From the NCBI GenBank assembly GCA_003483885.1, contig DMXI01000082.1, positions 1 to 45,251 of the forward strand: a DNA stretch of 45,251 nt. The letters run 5' to 3'. Made by a program: the position numbers and the translations under genes. The notes below the pieces were generated by a model, which was not told where the DNA came from, searched no databases, and saw nothing but the letters and a program-made list of their open reading frames with translations. The DNA comes from Microscillaceae bacterium (GTDB lineage: Bacteria > Bacteroidota > Bacteroidia > Cytophagales > Microscillaceae). Shown here piece by piece: positions 34,891 through 43,329 of the stretch. Each line of letters begins with the position of its first letter. Position 1 is the stretch's first letter.

Positions 34891-37731
34891 ATGTACAAGT
34901 ATAGCTACAAAGGATGTATTATTACAGTATTTACTCTACTTTATGTGGTAGGCTGTCTCCATAAACCTTTTGCCCAAGATGGCACCTTTTTTATCACAAC
35001 ATACGGTCAGGAAATTACTCACGCACCTAAACATAATTACCAAATCACTCAAATACCCAACGGGGAGATGATGGCGGCTAATCATCTAGGGCTATTGAAA
35101 TTTAATGGCAAATACTGGAATCTATCTAAATGGTTAGATGAGAATAGACGAATGTTAGAAGTGACTAAAATTTTACCTGAACAAAATAAAACATTTATTG
35201 GAGCAACTCATCAAATTGGTTTTCTTAAGAAAGAACGAGGCAGGTTTCATTATAAAACAATGTTTACAGGAGAATACTCGAGAGAATTAACTCCTACACC
35301 AATTACTCAAATTATTCGCTTTAGAGACAAAGTTTTTTTTGTTTCTATGGCAAAGATATTTGTAACCAATGGTCAAAAAATTCTCAAAAAGTATGAGGCA
35401 GGTAAGGAGTTTGGGTTTATTTACTTATTTAAGGTGAAAAATGAATTGTTTCTCTCTAAGGTTGGTGAAGGAATACTTAAATGGGATGGACATGATTTTG
35501 TATTATTTGATGATAGCCAAATTTTCAAGGAAGGAATGATATCTTTTATGGCTCCTCACCATTCCACCAATGATATTTTTATGATTATTTTCAAAAAAGG
35601 GCTTTTCATCAAAAAAAAAGATACTTTACAACCAATTACATTAAGTGAAAATGTCAAGAGGCGACTAAAAAATGGTATTGTAAGTGCTCAGTTGTATAAA
35701 AAAGATGTGTTATTGTTGGCAACCTTTGAGGGTGAAATACTTTTACTAAATTTAAGAACTCAGAAGATTCAGAATTTACATAAAGTAAAGGGAATTATTT
35801 ACTATATACATGTGGATTCTTGGAAAAATGCTTGGATAGTTACCTCAGAAAATATTTGGCATATAGAGTTATCATCCCCTTTTACAAAATACTTGAATGA
35901 AACAATCGAAGACATACATTCACATAAAGCAGGGCTTTTTTTTACCTCTGAAAGTGAAGGGGGGAAGTATTTATATTGGCTAAAAAATAGTGATTCTACT
36001 TTGGAGAAAATCAATATTAGTGATAAAGCTATGTGTATACAAACTTTTTCAGACGATAAGCTTCTTGTAAGTGGTAGAAAGGGAGTGTACTTGATTGATA
36101 TTGTGAACAAAGAAGTGAAAAAAGTTGCCAATAAGATAATGGTTTCTTTTATGAAACTAGATAGACAAAGGAAATTGGCCTACTTTTCTTCTTATAATGG
36201 CCTTTCAATATATCGATACAAGCCAGAAGGTAAGTTTGAAAAAGTGATAGATTTTGGCAAAAAAGAAAGTTCCATTATCAGTTTGGAAATTATGAATGAT
36301 GAACTTTGGATAGGTTCTAAAAAACCAGGGCTTTATCGTTATAAAATAGATTATGAAAATTTCAAAATTATCTCTAAGAAGCATTACTCATCTGATAATG
36401 GTTATTTCAAAGGCGATGATAATGAGACATTACCCTCTTATGTAAATGGTAAATTGTGGGCTAATAATCCCCAAGGTATTTACCTTTACAACCCTAATAC
36501 TGACAGCTTTTCAGAAGTAAAGATAGGTAGCTTGAGTAAAGACAAACCTACTTACACCACAAGAATTGCGGTTCATTCTAAAACTAAAGACATTTACATT
36601 AGTAGCCAAAGTAACCTCTCTGGTGGTTTTGGAGTAGCTAGACATACTCCAAATGGGTACATATGGTACAATACACCATTTAAGAGACTATCTACTCATG
36701 AGGTTACAAAGTTGATAATTCATCAGGATAAATTATACATGGCTACCTCCAAAGGATTACTGAGCTTTGATCCCAATAAAAGAAAAGATTATAATGTAAA
36801 CTATCCTACGATTATTCAAAAAATCACCACTCACACTGACACATTATTTACAAATAATTCGATTTTACCTTATCATAAGAATAGCCTTGGCTTTGAATAT
36901 TCAGCGCCCTACTACGAAGCTCCCGAAAAAACCAGTTTTTCCTACAGGTTAAAAGGCTTTGATAAAAGCTGGTCAAACTGGTCCACTGAATACAAAAAAG
37001 AATACACCAACCTCCACGAAGGTACCTATACTTTTCAGGTGAAGGCCAAAAATGTGTATGACAAAGAAAGTGAGGTTACTTCTTATATTTTTACCATCCT
37101 TCCGCCTTGGTATCGTACCTGGTGGGCCTATACACTCTATGGGTTGGCAGGTATAGGGTTGTTAATTAGTGGTAGTATAGTTTACAGTCGCTATCGTACC
37201 CGCCAAATTCGTCAACGCAATGAAGAACTAGAGCAGGTGGTGGAAGAACGTACCGAGGAAATTGTAGCCCAAAAAGAAGAAATCACCCAACAGGCCGAAG
37301 AGCTAAAAGTAACGAATGAAGAATTAAAAAAAGCCAATATTCTGATCAAAAAAGATCGAGACGAAAAGGTGAAAATCTACTTGCAAGAAGCTACGGAAGC
37401 CACTCATAAACTACAACAAATCCAGGAAACCTTCACCCAAAGAGGGCCTGATATTGCGCAAAAACTATTGGCCAATGAGATCAACACTGCGGGAGAGCTG
37501 TCTAGCATTCAAGAAAAGGTTCGCAATGAATTCCCCGAATTTGCCAATGAAATAGACAAGGCCTTGGCGGATAAAAAAATTACCAAAGCCATTTGGCAAG
37601 TAGGGTATTGTTTGAAGTTTGGCCGATCTCCCGTAGAAATTGCCAAAATACTTCCTTTGAGCAATCGTACTGTATCGGTATATGGTACCAAACTACGAAA
37701 AATGGGCATTTTAGAAGCTGTGCAAAAATAG
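34891..37731 (+). CDS. Ligand-binding sensor / HTH regulator (two-component-regulator-propeller and Y_Y_Y type)
   Basis: A 946-residue inner-membrane protein. A signal peptide (cut near FAQ) is followed by a periplasmic propeller of Reg_prop-like strands (about 40-650), then a Y_Y_Y domain (about 660-735: FSYRLKGFDKSWSNW, then EYTNLHEGTYTFQVKAKN). One transmembrane helix (about 744-770, WWAYTLYGLAGIGLLISGSIVYS) leads to a cytoplasmic coiled coil (ELEQVVEERTEEIVAQKEEI...) and a C-terminal HTH (VEIAKILPLSNRTVSVYGTKLRKMGI, about 905-946). There is no kinase or receiver domain, so signal passes directly to DNA. It is divergent from the peptide precursor, whose expression it may control. A weak GGAGT/ACTCC hairpin follows at 37733-37757. 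Confidence 0.88.
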   Translation: MYKYSYKGCIITVFTLLYVVGCLHKPFAQDGTFFITTYGQEITHAPKHNYQITQIPNGEMMAANHLGLLKFNGKYWNLSKWLDENRRMLEVTKILPEQNKTFIGATHQIGFLKKERGRFHYKTMFTGEYSRELTPTPITQIIRFRDKVFFVSMAKIFVTNGQKILKKYEAGKEFGFIYLFKVKNELFLSKVGEGILKWDGHDFVLFDDSQIFKEGMISFMAPHHSTNDIFMIIFKKGLFIKKKDTLQPITLSENVKRRLKNGIVSAQLYKKDVLLLATFEGEILLLNLRTQKIQNLHKVKGIIYYIHVDSWKNAWIVTSENIWHIELSSPFTKYLNETIEDIHSHKAGLFFTSESEGGKYLYWLKNSDSTLEKINISDKAMCIQTFSDDKLLVSGRKGVYLIDIVNKEVKKVANKIMVSFMKLDRQRKLAYFSSYNGLSIYRYKPEGKFEKVIDFGKKESSIISLEIMNDELWIGSKKPGLYRYKIDYENFKIISKKHYSSDNGYFKGDDNETLPSYVNGKLWANNPQGIYLYNPNTDSFSEVKIGSLSKDKPTYTTRIAVHSKTKDIYISSQSNLSGGFGVARHTPNGYIWYNTPFKRLSTHEVTKLIIHQDKLYMATSKGLLSFDPNKRKDYNVNYPTIIQKITTHTDTLFTNNSILPYHKNSLGFEYSAPYYEAPEKTSFSYRLKGFDKSWSNWSTEYKKEYTNLHEGTYTFQVKAKNVYDKESEVTSYIFTILPPWYRTWWAYTLYGLAGIGLLISGSIVYSRYRTRQIRQRNEELEQVVEERTEEIVAQKEEITQQAEELKVTNEELKKANILIKKDRDEKVKIYLQEATEATHKLQQIQETFTQRGPDIAQKLLANEINTAGELSSIQEKVRNEFPEFANEIDKALADKKITKAIWQVGYCLKFGRSPVEIAKILPLSNRTVSVYGTKLRKMGILEAVQK

Positions 37732-37769
37732 GGGAGTTATTTGCCTGATATTACTCCTTGTTGTTTTAA

Positions 37770-37852
37770 GCCAAAGGCTATCAGTCAGGAGACTGATTTT
37801 CATTCGCTAGTTTCAAGTGATGCGATGGAACATTTAAAACAATAGGGGCTTA
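37770..37852 (+). repeat. Second dispersed repeat, copy 1
   Basis: This sequence shares the blocks GCCAAAGG, AGTCAGGAGACTGATTTTCATT, TAGTTTCAAGTGAT and AACAATAGGGGCTTA, in order, with 38716-38789. GTCAGGAGACTGA is a small hairpin core (TCAG... with ...CTGA). It lies just upstream of the STM3941-like gene. Confidence 0.65.
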
Positions 37853-37880
37853 ATTTGTCCAGAATAAAAAGGCACAATAA

Positions 37881-38408
37881 ATGAACGAAATAAAAATTTA
37901 TAATTCCCTTAGTAGACTTGATAAATTAATTGCGTTAGCTACTCTTTGCACTCTACTAGGCTTATTTTTGCTATTTAGTGATCGTCCATCCTGGGTTGGC
38001 TGGTTGATAGTCATATCTATGGGTGGTTTTCCATATGCGCTTGTTATTTACCATTATTTAGATAGAAGACCTGTCATAATAATCAATGAAATAGGTGTTT
38101 GTGATTATAGATCAAGTAAAAAAGTTGTGAATTGGGAAGCCATTAGTGACGCTTACATCACTTACCTGTATGATAAACCATATTTAGCCTTAGCTGTCCA
38201 AAAAGAGTTTGAATCTTCCTATAACAAAGGAAAATTTCAAAAAACATATGCAGAATTCAATAAATCTTTTGGGTTTGAAGAAATGACATTTGGCTTAGGT
38301 ATGATTGATATTAATGAAGAGGAGTTTTTAAGCTTTATTTTGTCTATGATTAAAGCAAAGCAAAAAACTCAAAGACAGAGCTTGCTTGAGAGTACTAGTT
38401 TTAAGTAA
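37881..38408 (+). CDS. Two-TM membrane protein resembling the STM3941 family
   Basis: A 175-residue protein. The N-terminus has NEIKIYNS, then two transmembrane helices (about 13-33, LDKLIALATLCTLLGLFLLFS; 38-60, WVGWLIVISMGGFPYALVIYHYL), then RRPVIIINEIGVCDYRSSKKVVNWEAI. This pattern (IYNS..., two TM segments, RPxLxINxxGixD, WxxI) is what I recall of STM3941-type proteins, small PH-like membrane proteins often found beside polymorphic toxins as candidate immunity genes. Here it has no toxin beside it, only repeats on both sides, so I read it as an orphan immunity gene, at low certainty. Confidence 0.65.
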   Translation: MNEIKIYNSLSRLDKLIALATLCTLLGLFLLFSDRPSWVGWLIVISMGGFPYALVIYHYLDRRPVIIINEIGVCDYRSSKKVVNWEAISDAYITYLYDKPYLALAVQKEFESSYNKGKFQKTYAEFNKSFGFEEMTFGLGMIDINEEEFLSFILSMIKAKQKTQRQSLLESTSFK

Positions 38409-38430
38409 GCCCCAAGCTGGCGCAAGGTCA

Positions 38431-38551
38431 ATGCTGTTTCCTTAAGGGTTAAATCAAGCAGTGTTAATCCACGAAAGCCCCCTTTAATTCCCCCAAGGGG
38501 GAAAACGTTACTCGCTATATGGACTCGATTAGAGTTAAGGAAACAGCATTG
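38431..38551. repeat. MITE-like element with 17-bp perfect terminal inverted repeats
   Basis: CAATGCTGTTTCCTTAA (38431-38447) and its exact complement (38535-38551) bound a 121-bp segment with no reading frame. Its middle carries CCCCCTTTAATTCCCCCAAGGGGG, a CCCCC/GGGGG hairpin of the kind common in dispersed repeats. A further copy of the same end sequence lies at 45080-45095. No transposase is nearby, so the element would be non-autonomous. It sits directly before intercassette repeat D. Confidence 0.7.
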
Positions 38552-38568
38552 GACGAAAGGTTCCTCCT

Positions 38569-38708
38569 CCCAGTTCTTGTAAGTCTTCCAAAGGATGACT
38601 TGAAAGCATAGAATAAATGACAAGTCCAGATGCTGCCAGCACAGGCTTATTTTGCGATAACAAGATATACGAAGCCTGTTCAATATAAAAGTTGGGCAGG
38701 GTTCTTTG
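38569..38708 (+). repeat. Intercassette repeat, copy D
   Basis: CCCAGTTCTTGTAAGTCTTCC, ATAGAATAAATGACAAGTCC, CAGCACAGGCTTATTTTGCGATA, and the closing hairpin GCCTGTTCAA...TTGGGCAGG. It is nearly identical to copy C, about 7 kb away, which shows that the family spread through the locus. Confidence 0.75.
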
Positions 38709-38715
38709 AATAAAA

Positions 38716-38789
38716 GCCAAAGGTCATTAGTCAGGAGATTGATTTTTATTAGAATAGTTTCAAGTGATCTGATAAACAATAGGGGCTTA
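38716..38789 (+). repeat. Second dispersed repeat, copy 2
   Basis: GCCAAAGG, AGTCAGGAGATTGATTTTTATT, TAGTTTCAAGTGAT, AACAATAGGGGCTTA: the same block order as 37770-37852, directly after intercassette repeat D. From 38790 to 38945 I see no further feature. Confidence 0.65.
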
Positions 38790-38945
38790 TGGAGAACTGA
38801 CTAAGGCTGGAAGGAATTCTGCAAAATAGTTTGTTAGAGATGGTAAAATCATTTTTTTTCCATCAATATTTAAGATAAGCTGCATTAATAGTAGACATAC
38901 TATGACTGTAAAGCCTGTGGAGCTTAAAAAACAATTAAAAGACAA

Positions 38946-39473
38946 ATGAGGATAAACTTTCTATACTTAACATTAATTTCAAGTGTAATAATTCAATTGT
39001 TTGCAATGAGTGCTTTCAGTCAAAAAGTAGAACTAAAAGCAGACCTGGAAATAGTTAAAATTACAAAAAAACACTTATTGGTAGAGATTAGAATTACAAA
39101 CCTAGATACTATTAGTCATACCATTATGAAACCCGTTGTAGAGGGAGCAGATTTTAGTTTATTTAAGGCATATCTAACAATAGTAGATATCAAAAGACAA
39201 TATCCTTACGATTTAAAACAGGGTTTTGGTAAAATAGAAACTGCTCATTTAACACATGAAGCTTATGTAACTTTGAGGCAGCATGAAAGCTTTACAAAAT
39301 TATTGCGTCTTAACTTGAAAGACTTTACAAAGACCGATATTCTGATGTATAAGAATAAGACTTTACAAATATTTATAGATTATGGAAATATAAAGTTTGA
39401 ATCTGATTGCATCAAGAATTTTTATACAGGGAAGTTAAAAACGGAGGAAATTTTAATTGCTAACTCCAACTAG
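38946..39473 (+). CDS. Exported protein of unknown function
   Basis: A 175-residue A/T-rich gene. A signal peptide (MRINFLYLTLISSVIIQLFAMSAFS) is followed by a compact beta-rich domain (VELKADLEIVKITKKHLLVEIRITNLDTISHTI...). The strand pattern suggests an Ig-like or lipocalin-sized fold; I do not recognise the family. It lies among the dispersed repeats with the same composition as the other cassette genes, so an immunity role for a periplasm-targeting toxin is possible but unproven. Confidence 0.65.
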   Translation: MRINFLYLTLISSVIIQLFAMSAFSQKVELKADLEIVKITKKHLLVEIRITNLDTISHTIMKPVVEGADFSLFKAYLTIVDIKRQYPYDLKQGFGKIETAHLTHEAYVTLRQHESFTKLLRLNLKDFTKTDILMYKNKTLQIFIDYGNIKFESDCIKNFYTGKLKTEEILIANSN

Positions 39474-39665
39474 CGTGCATTTGAATGCGAGTTAATTTAC
39501 TATAAGCGTTTGCATTACATTTTTAGAGCTTACGAAAGGAGGCTGCTGCTGGCAGGCATGTCTCCCTGCGTGATCTAGCGCAGTAAATATATTACAAAAG
39601 CCTTGTTCATTGATTTGAGCAAGTTTTTATAAACATCAAACTAACGGAAATCTATAACCTTAAAC
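39474..39665 (+). other. Intergenic region with a degenerate intercassette repeat
   Basis: GCTGCTGCTGGCAGGCATG and then AAAAGCCTTGTTCATTGATTTGAGCAAG (39597-39625) match the closing part of copies A and B. The rest has drifted. It separates two possible immunity genes. Confidence 0.45.
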
Positions 39666-39983
39666 ATGATCACAATTAATAAAGCGTTGGCTTTGGCCGA
39701 AAATAAGCTGAAAGAATTAGCGTTACAGTCCAGCATAAAACTGGCAATTATGTCAGAGGAAACCATAGCGTTTGAAGAGGGTTGGATGTTTTTTTACCAA
39801 TCAGAGGCATTTATTAAAACAGGCAATGAAGATGAGATGGTTGGCGGTAATGCGCCCATCATTATTGATAAGTATAATGAATCTGTACATATTACTGGCA
39901 CAAGTAGGGATGAAGATTTTTATATAGAAAAGTATCGTCAGTACAGAGAAACTCCTGATATTTTCCACCAAAAAATAAGATAA
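39666..39983 (+). CDS. YrhB / Imm35-type protein, orphan immunity candidate
   Basis: The product has 105 residues. The sequence follows the Imm35/YrhB pattern I recall: an N-terminal helix (INKALALAENKLKEL), then EEGWMFFYQSEAFIKTG, then GGNAPIIIDKYNESVHITGTSRDEDFYIEKYRQ. The core features are W-x-F-F-Y-x-S, a GN-x-P-I-I-x-D-K strand, and V-H-x-T-G-T. These small cytoplasmic proteins protect against RHS/CDI toxins. No toxin gene is next to it, and it follows a degenerate intercassette repeat, so it fits a store of orphan immunity genes. It is convergent with the radical SAM gene. Confidence 0.75.
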   Translation: MITINKALALAENKLKELALQSSIKLAIMSEETIAFEEGWMFFYQSEAFIKTGNEDEMVGGNAPIIIDKYNESVHITGTSRDEDFYIEKYRQYRETPDIFHQKIR

Positions 39984-40001
39984 CCTACTACCTCACAGTC
40001 A

Positions 40002-41072
40002 TCACCCCACCACCAAGGCTTCAATTTTTTGATTCTTAGGCAAAAACATCGTACAGCGATTACAAGCCGAGTGAATGGGGTAGGAGGCTTGCCGAAGCTG
40101 GGCAAAGGCTTCTCCTTGCCATATTTGCTTAAACGATTGTTCCTGTAAACTTCCAATCACTACCTGATCGGTGAGCGTACAGCAAGGCGCTACATTACCA
40201 TTATGGTCTATCAAGGCGTGGGTCCAGAGCGCATAGCAGGGGTGCGTTTGGTAATATTGATGGGCGTAGTTGCCTTGGGCGCTGCTGGCTATCTGAGCCT
40301 CGGAGGTGCCAAACACCCACAAATCGTGCGGAGCCACTTCCAGGCCCAAAGCCTGGGATTGAGCGTAGACTTTAGGCGCAATTTGCTCATTGAACTCTAT
40401 AATCTGTGCTTGGTTCAAATGGCTCAATTCCTCGTTGCGGGTATAAATAGGGATCAAATGAAAGCCCCGAGCGCCAATTTGATGGGCCAAGGTGGGCAAT
40501 TGGGCCACTTGCCGATAATTGGTCTGATTGATCACCATATTGATGAATATTTTGCCCGGATTGCTGGCCAGGTTAGCCGCCTTTTGGCGAAAAGCCGCCT
40601 GTAAATACTGCGCTCCCCGTACCGATCGCTCAAAGGCACCCTTCATCCCCCGAATGTCGTCGTGTGTGGTGGGGTCTGGGCTATCAAACGATATGTTGGC
40701 CTTTTTGAGTCCAGCCTGTACATAAGCTGTAGCCTTGGCCTCAGTGATTAGAGTGGCATTGGTGGTCATCGTGATTTTAATCCCCTGTTTGCGCATCCAT
40801 TTCATTGCCTGGGCCAGATCAGGGTACATGGTAGGTTCTCCCCCCGAAAGATGAATACGCTCACAGCCCATTTTAGCCAAGTCGGGAATGAGTTTTTTCA
40901 GGATTTTACGATCCAGCATATTCCCCCTCCAACGCCAATGGTTGCACATTTTACATTTAAGGTTGCAATCCCAAAGCAGCTTTATTTTTACAAAAACTGG
41001 TTTATAAGGATGACCTTTTTTCAAGCGTTTGCGAAATCTTCGTTGGTCACGTTCGAGGGTTTCCAGGTTCAT
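40002..41072 (-). CDS. Radical SAM protein with SPASM-type C-terminus
   Basis: A 356-residue cytoplasmic protein. CNLKCKMC (Cys36, Cys40, Cys43) binds the radical-SAM [4Fe-4S] cluster; GGEPTMYPDLAQAMKWM is the glycine-rich SAM-binding segment. The C-terminal part has CC at 297-298 and CNRC at 337-340, with VAPCC and IGSLQEQSFKQIWQ, as in SPASM proteins that hold extra clusters. SPASM enzymes often modify peptides, but others act on small molecules. No peptide precursor adjoins it, and the GG-leader peptides lie 35 kb away, so the substrate is unknown. G/C content is higher than that of its cassette neighbours. Confidence 0.85.
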   Translation of the reverse strand: MNLETLERDQRRFRKRLKKGHPYKPVFVKIKLLWDCNLKCKMCNHWRWRGNMLDRKILKKLIPDLAKMGCERIHLSGGEPTMYPDLAQAMKWMRKQGIKITMTTNATLITEAKATAYVQAGLKKANISFDSPDPTTHDDIRGMKGAFERSVRGAQYLQAAFRQKAANLASNPGKIFINMVINQTNYRQVAQLPTLAHQIGARGFHLIPIYTRNEELSHLNQAQIIEFNEQIAPKVYAQSQALGLEVAPHDLWVFGTSEAQIASSAQGNYAHQYYQTHPCYALWTHALIDHNGNVAPCCTLTDQVVIGSLQEQSFKQIWQGEAFAQLRQASYPIHSACNRCTMFLPKNQKIEALVVG

Positions 41073-41110
41073 ACATCAGCAAAAATGTTGGACAACCAAG
41101 ATAGCGAAAT

Positions 41111-41128
41111 ATTCTCATTTATGAGAAT
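41111..41128. promoter_or_regulatory. Perfect palindrome between divergent genes
   Basis: ATTCTCAT-TT-ATGAGAAT is a perfect 8-bp inverted repeat in the 178-bp space between the radical SAM gene (minus) and the DUF3857 gene (plus). TATCTTGG on the minus strand nearby is one base from the -7 consensus. An operator for a dimeric regulator of the radical SAM gene is likely. Confidence 0.5.
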
Positions 41129-41250
41129 CGCCTTTTTATCAATTTAAAAAACTCAAAAAAAAATGTCCATTGCGTTAGGTGATATTTGGTATATAATAGC
41201 AAAAGCACAGAAAGTTTTTACAAAGAAATTAACCTATTATTATTCTTATT

Positions 41251-43242
41251 ATGAAATTAAGATACGTTGGTGCAATCGCTATGTTTTTGGTGATCAACAT
41301 AAGCATTCAAGCACAAAACAAAGGCTTTGGCAAAGTGAGCAAAGCCGCACTGGAAATGAAATCTTACCCCAAGGACTCTACCGCCGAGGCCTTGGTCTTA
41401 CTTGATGTAGGAAGGGCCTCTATGGAATATGTCGCTTCTGATTTGTTGATGGTGGTAGAACACCACCGAAGAATCAAAATATTTAACAAAGAAGGCTACA
41501 AACACGCCGATATCAGAATCCCTTACCGAATTGGCGACACCAAAGAACGCATTAGTAACCTCAAAGCCAAAGTGTTTTGGTTAGAAAATGGCCAGGTAAA
41601 AAGCCTTAAATTATCCAGAAAAGATTTTGTAGACGAGAAGAGAAGCAAGTACCTGCGGGTAAAGAAAATTATATTCCCCAAAATCAAAGAAGGAGCCATC
41701 ATTGAGTATCGCTATAAGCGAAATACCCCTCGTATTTATTTGCATAGCTGGGTTTTCCAGGACGAAATCCCGGTAAAATACAGTGAATACCGCACCGAAG
41801 TTCCCAATGAGTTTTTCAGTTATGTCGGAGTGTTACAAGATTATGGCTGGGTAAAGCAAGTGGTGAATAATGCGGAGGAAAATATCCTTTTTAGTGGAAA
41901 ACGGGTAAAGGGGAGCGTCAATAGATGGGAAGCCCGCGATTTGCCTCGCTTTGAATCCGAGAAGTACATGACGCACTACTCTAACCACATCGTAAAGATA
42001 GAGTTTCAACTAAAGCGGGTCATGGATAGAAATATCTTTTCTACCTGGAAATACCTGGATGAAAGCTTATTGGAATCACCTTATTTTGGCAAGCCATTGA
42101 AGAAAAGGAACTTTGGAAAAGAGATTTTAGAGAAGGTAGCCAGCCTTCCGGCCAATGAGACCAAAGCCAAAAAAATATTTGAGGCGGTAAAAGCCAAAAT
42201 GAAGTACAACGAAAATGAAGCCCGTTATGTGAATACTACCCTCAAAAAAGCCTACGAAAAAGGAGAGGGCAATTCAGCCGATATCAACTTGATGCTGATC
42301 AACCTACTTCGTCGGGCAGGTTTCAAACGCGTATTGCCCATTATTTTGAGCACTCGTTCGCACGCGCAGGTCAATCAATTTTATCCCTTGATCAACAAAT
42401 TCAACTACGTGGTAGCCTTGGTAGTTATAGACAAGAAACCTTACCTGTTGGATGCGACTGATAAGTTGATGCCTTTTAACTTGCTCCCTTCGCGGTGCTT
42501 AAGCGGGGTAGGACGTATTGTGGCCGATTACGCGGTGGAAAACCCTTGGGTAGCGCTCAATCAAGGTACCCAGAAATACAAAGAAAACGTGACTTCTGAA
42601 CTTACCCTCAACGAAGAAGGAATGCTTACCGGAAACATCAACACCACCGATGAGGGGTACAGTGCTTTGGTGGAACGTCATAAAATAGAGAAAAAGAAAA
42701 ATCAGGCCAGTAAGAAGAGCGAAGAAAGCGAAAGCGAAGACGATAATTATGAAGAAGACGAAAAAGCCGATTTGAAAACCTTAAAAATATTGAAGGCCTC
42801 TATCGAGAATTTAGATACTTTGGAAAAACCGCTTTTGACCAAACTAGAGGTAAATATTGAAGACAAGGTACAGAAAGCAGGCAATATGATGTACCTCAAC
42901 CCCATGTTGTACTGGCAAATGAAGGAAAATCCTTTTAAGCTCAAAGACCGAAAGTTTCCGGTAGATTTTGGTTACCACATCAACCGTAATTTTTATGTGA
43001 AAATTAAATTGCCTAAAGGGTACAAAGTGGAATCTTTGCCCAAAACACTACAATTGGCCTTGCCAGGGCGTCAGGCAGTATTTTTATATTCGGCCCAACA
43101 TTTTGGAGATGCGTTATTGGTCAACAGTCGCCTCAGTGTGAACCGTTCTAACTTTAGAGCGGATCAATATGCAGGCTTGAAAAAATTCTTTGAAAGAATC
43201 ATTGCCAAGCAAGCTGAGCAAATCGTGTTGAAAAAACAATAA
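41251..43242 (+). CDS. DUF3857 / transglutaminase-like exported protein
   Basis: The product has 663 residues. A signal peptide (MKLRYVGAIAMFLVINISIQAQ) is followed by a DUF3857 domain (about 60-230: VVEHHRRIKIFNKEGYKHADI, IKEGAIIEYRYKR). A transglutaminase-like domain (about 290-430) follows, and then a mixed region with an acidic Lys/Glu/Ser segment (about 480-510). In the transglutaminase core the usual catalytic Cys position reads NSADINLMLINLLRRAGF, with Ser instead of Cys, while HAQVN and LDATD are in place. This Ser form is common in bacteroidete DUF3857 proteins, which are probably non-catalytic and bind peptides or glycans in the periplasm. It ends at a strong terminator. Confidence 0.85.
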   Translation: MKLRYVGAIAMFLVINISIQAQNKGFGKVSKAALEMKSYPKDSTAEALVLLDVGRASMEYVASDLLMVVEHHRRIKIFNKEGYKHADIRIPYRIGDTKERISNLKAKVFWLENGQVKSLKLSRKDFVDEKRSKYLRVKKIIFPKIKEGAIIEYRYKRNTPRIYLHSWVFQDEIPVKYSEYRTEVPNEFFSYVGVLQDYGWVKQVVNNAEENILFSGKRVKGSVNRWEARDLPRFESEKYMTHYSNHIVKIEFQLKRVMDRNIFSTWKYLDESLLESPYFGKPLKKRNFGKEILEKVASLPANETKAKKIFEAVKAKMKYNENEARYVNTTLKKAYEKGEGNSADINLMLINLLRRAGFKRVLPIILSTRSHAQVNQFYPLINKFNYVVALVVIDKKPYLLDATDKLMPFNLLPSRCLSGVGRIVADYAVENPWVALNQGTQKYKENVTSELTLNEEGMLTGNINTTDEGYSALVERHKIEKKKNQASKKSEESESEDDNYEEDEKADLKTLKILKASIENLDTLEKPLLTKLEVNIEDKVQKAGNMMYLNPMLYWQMKENPFKLKDRKFPVDFGYHINRNFYVKIKLPKGYKVESLPKTLQLALPGRQAVFLYSAQHFGDALLVNSRLSVNRSNFRADQYAGLKKFFERIIAKQAEQIVLKKQ

Positions 43243-43263
43243 GTTTTAGACAATCATTATCAG

Positions 43264-43300
43264 AAGCTTCTTTCTAAACGACCAGAAAGAAGCTTTTTTA
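43264..43300 (+). terminator. Terminator of the DUF3857 gene
   Basis: AAGCTTCTTTCT (43264-43275) pairs perfectly with AGAAAGAAGCTT (43284-43295), 8-base loop, followed by TTTTTATTT. Confidence 0.9.
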
Positions 43301-43329
43301 TTTGAAGATAATATCCTTAAATTCCCCTT

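Noticed and set aside
38369..38779. 136-codon minus-strand frame
   Set aside because: It spans the STM3941-like gene end, the MITE-like element and repeat D, and has no protein-like character.
40002..41072. Radical SAM/SPASM gene as maturase of the GG-leader or lanthipeptide-like peptides
   Set aside because: No precursor adjoins it, the distance is large and the gene composition differs; the link cannot be supported.
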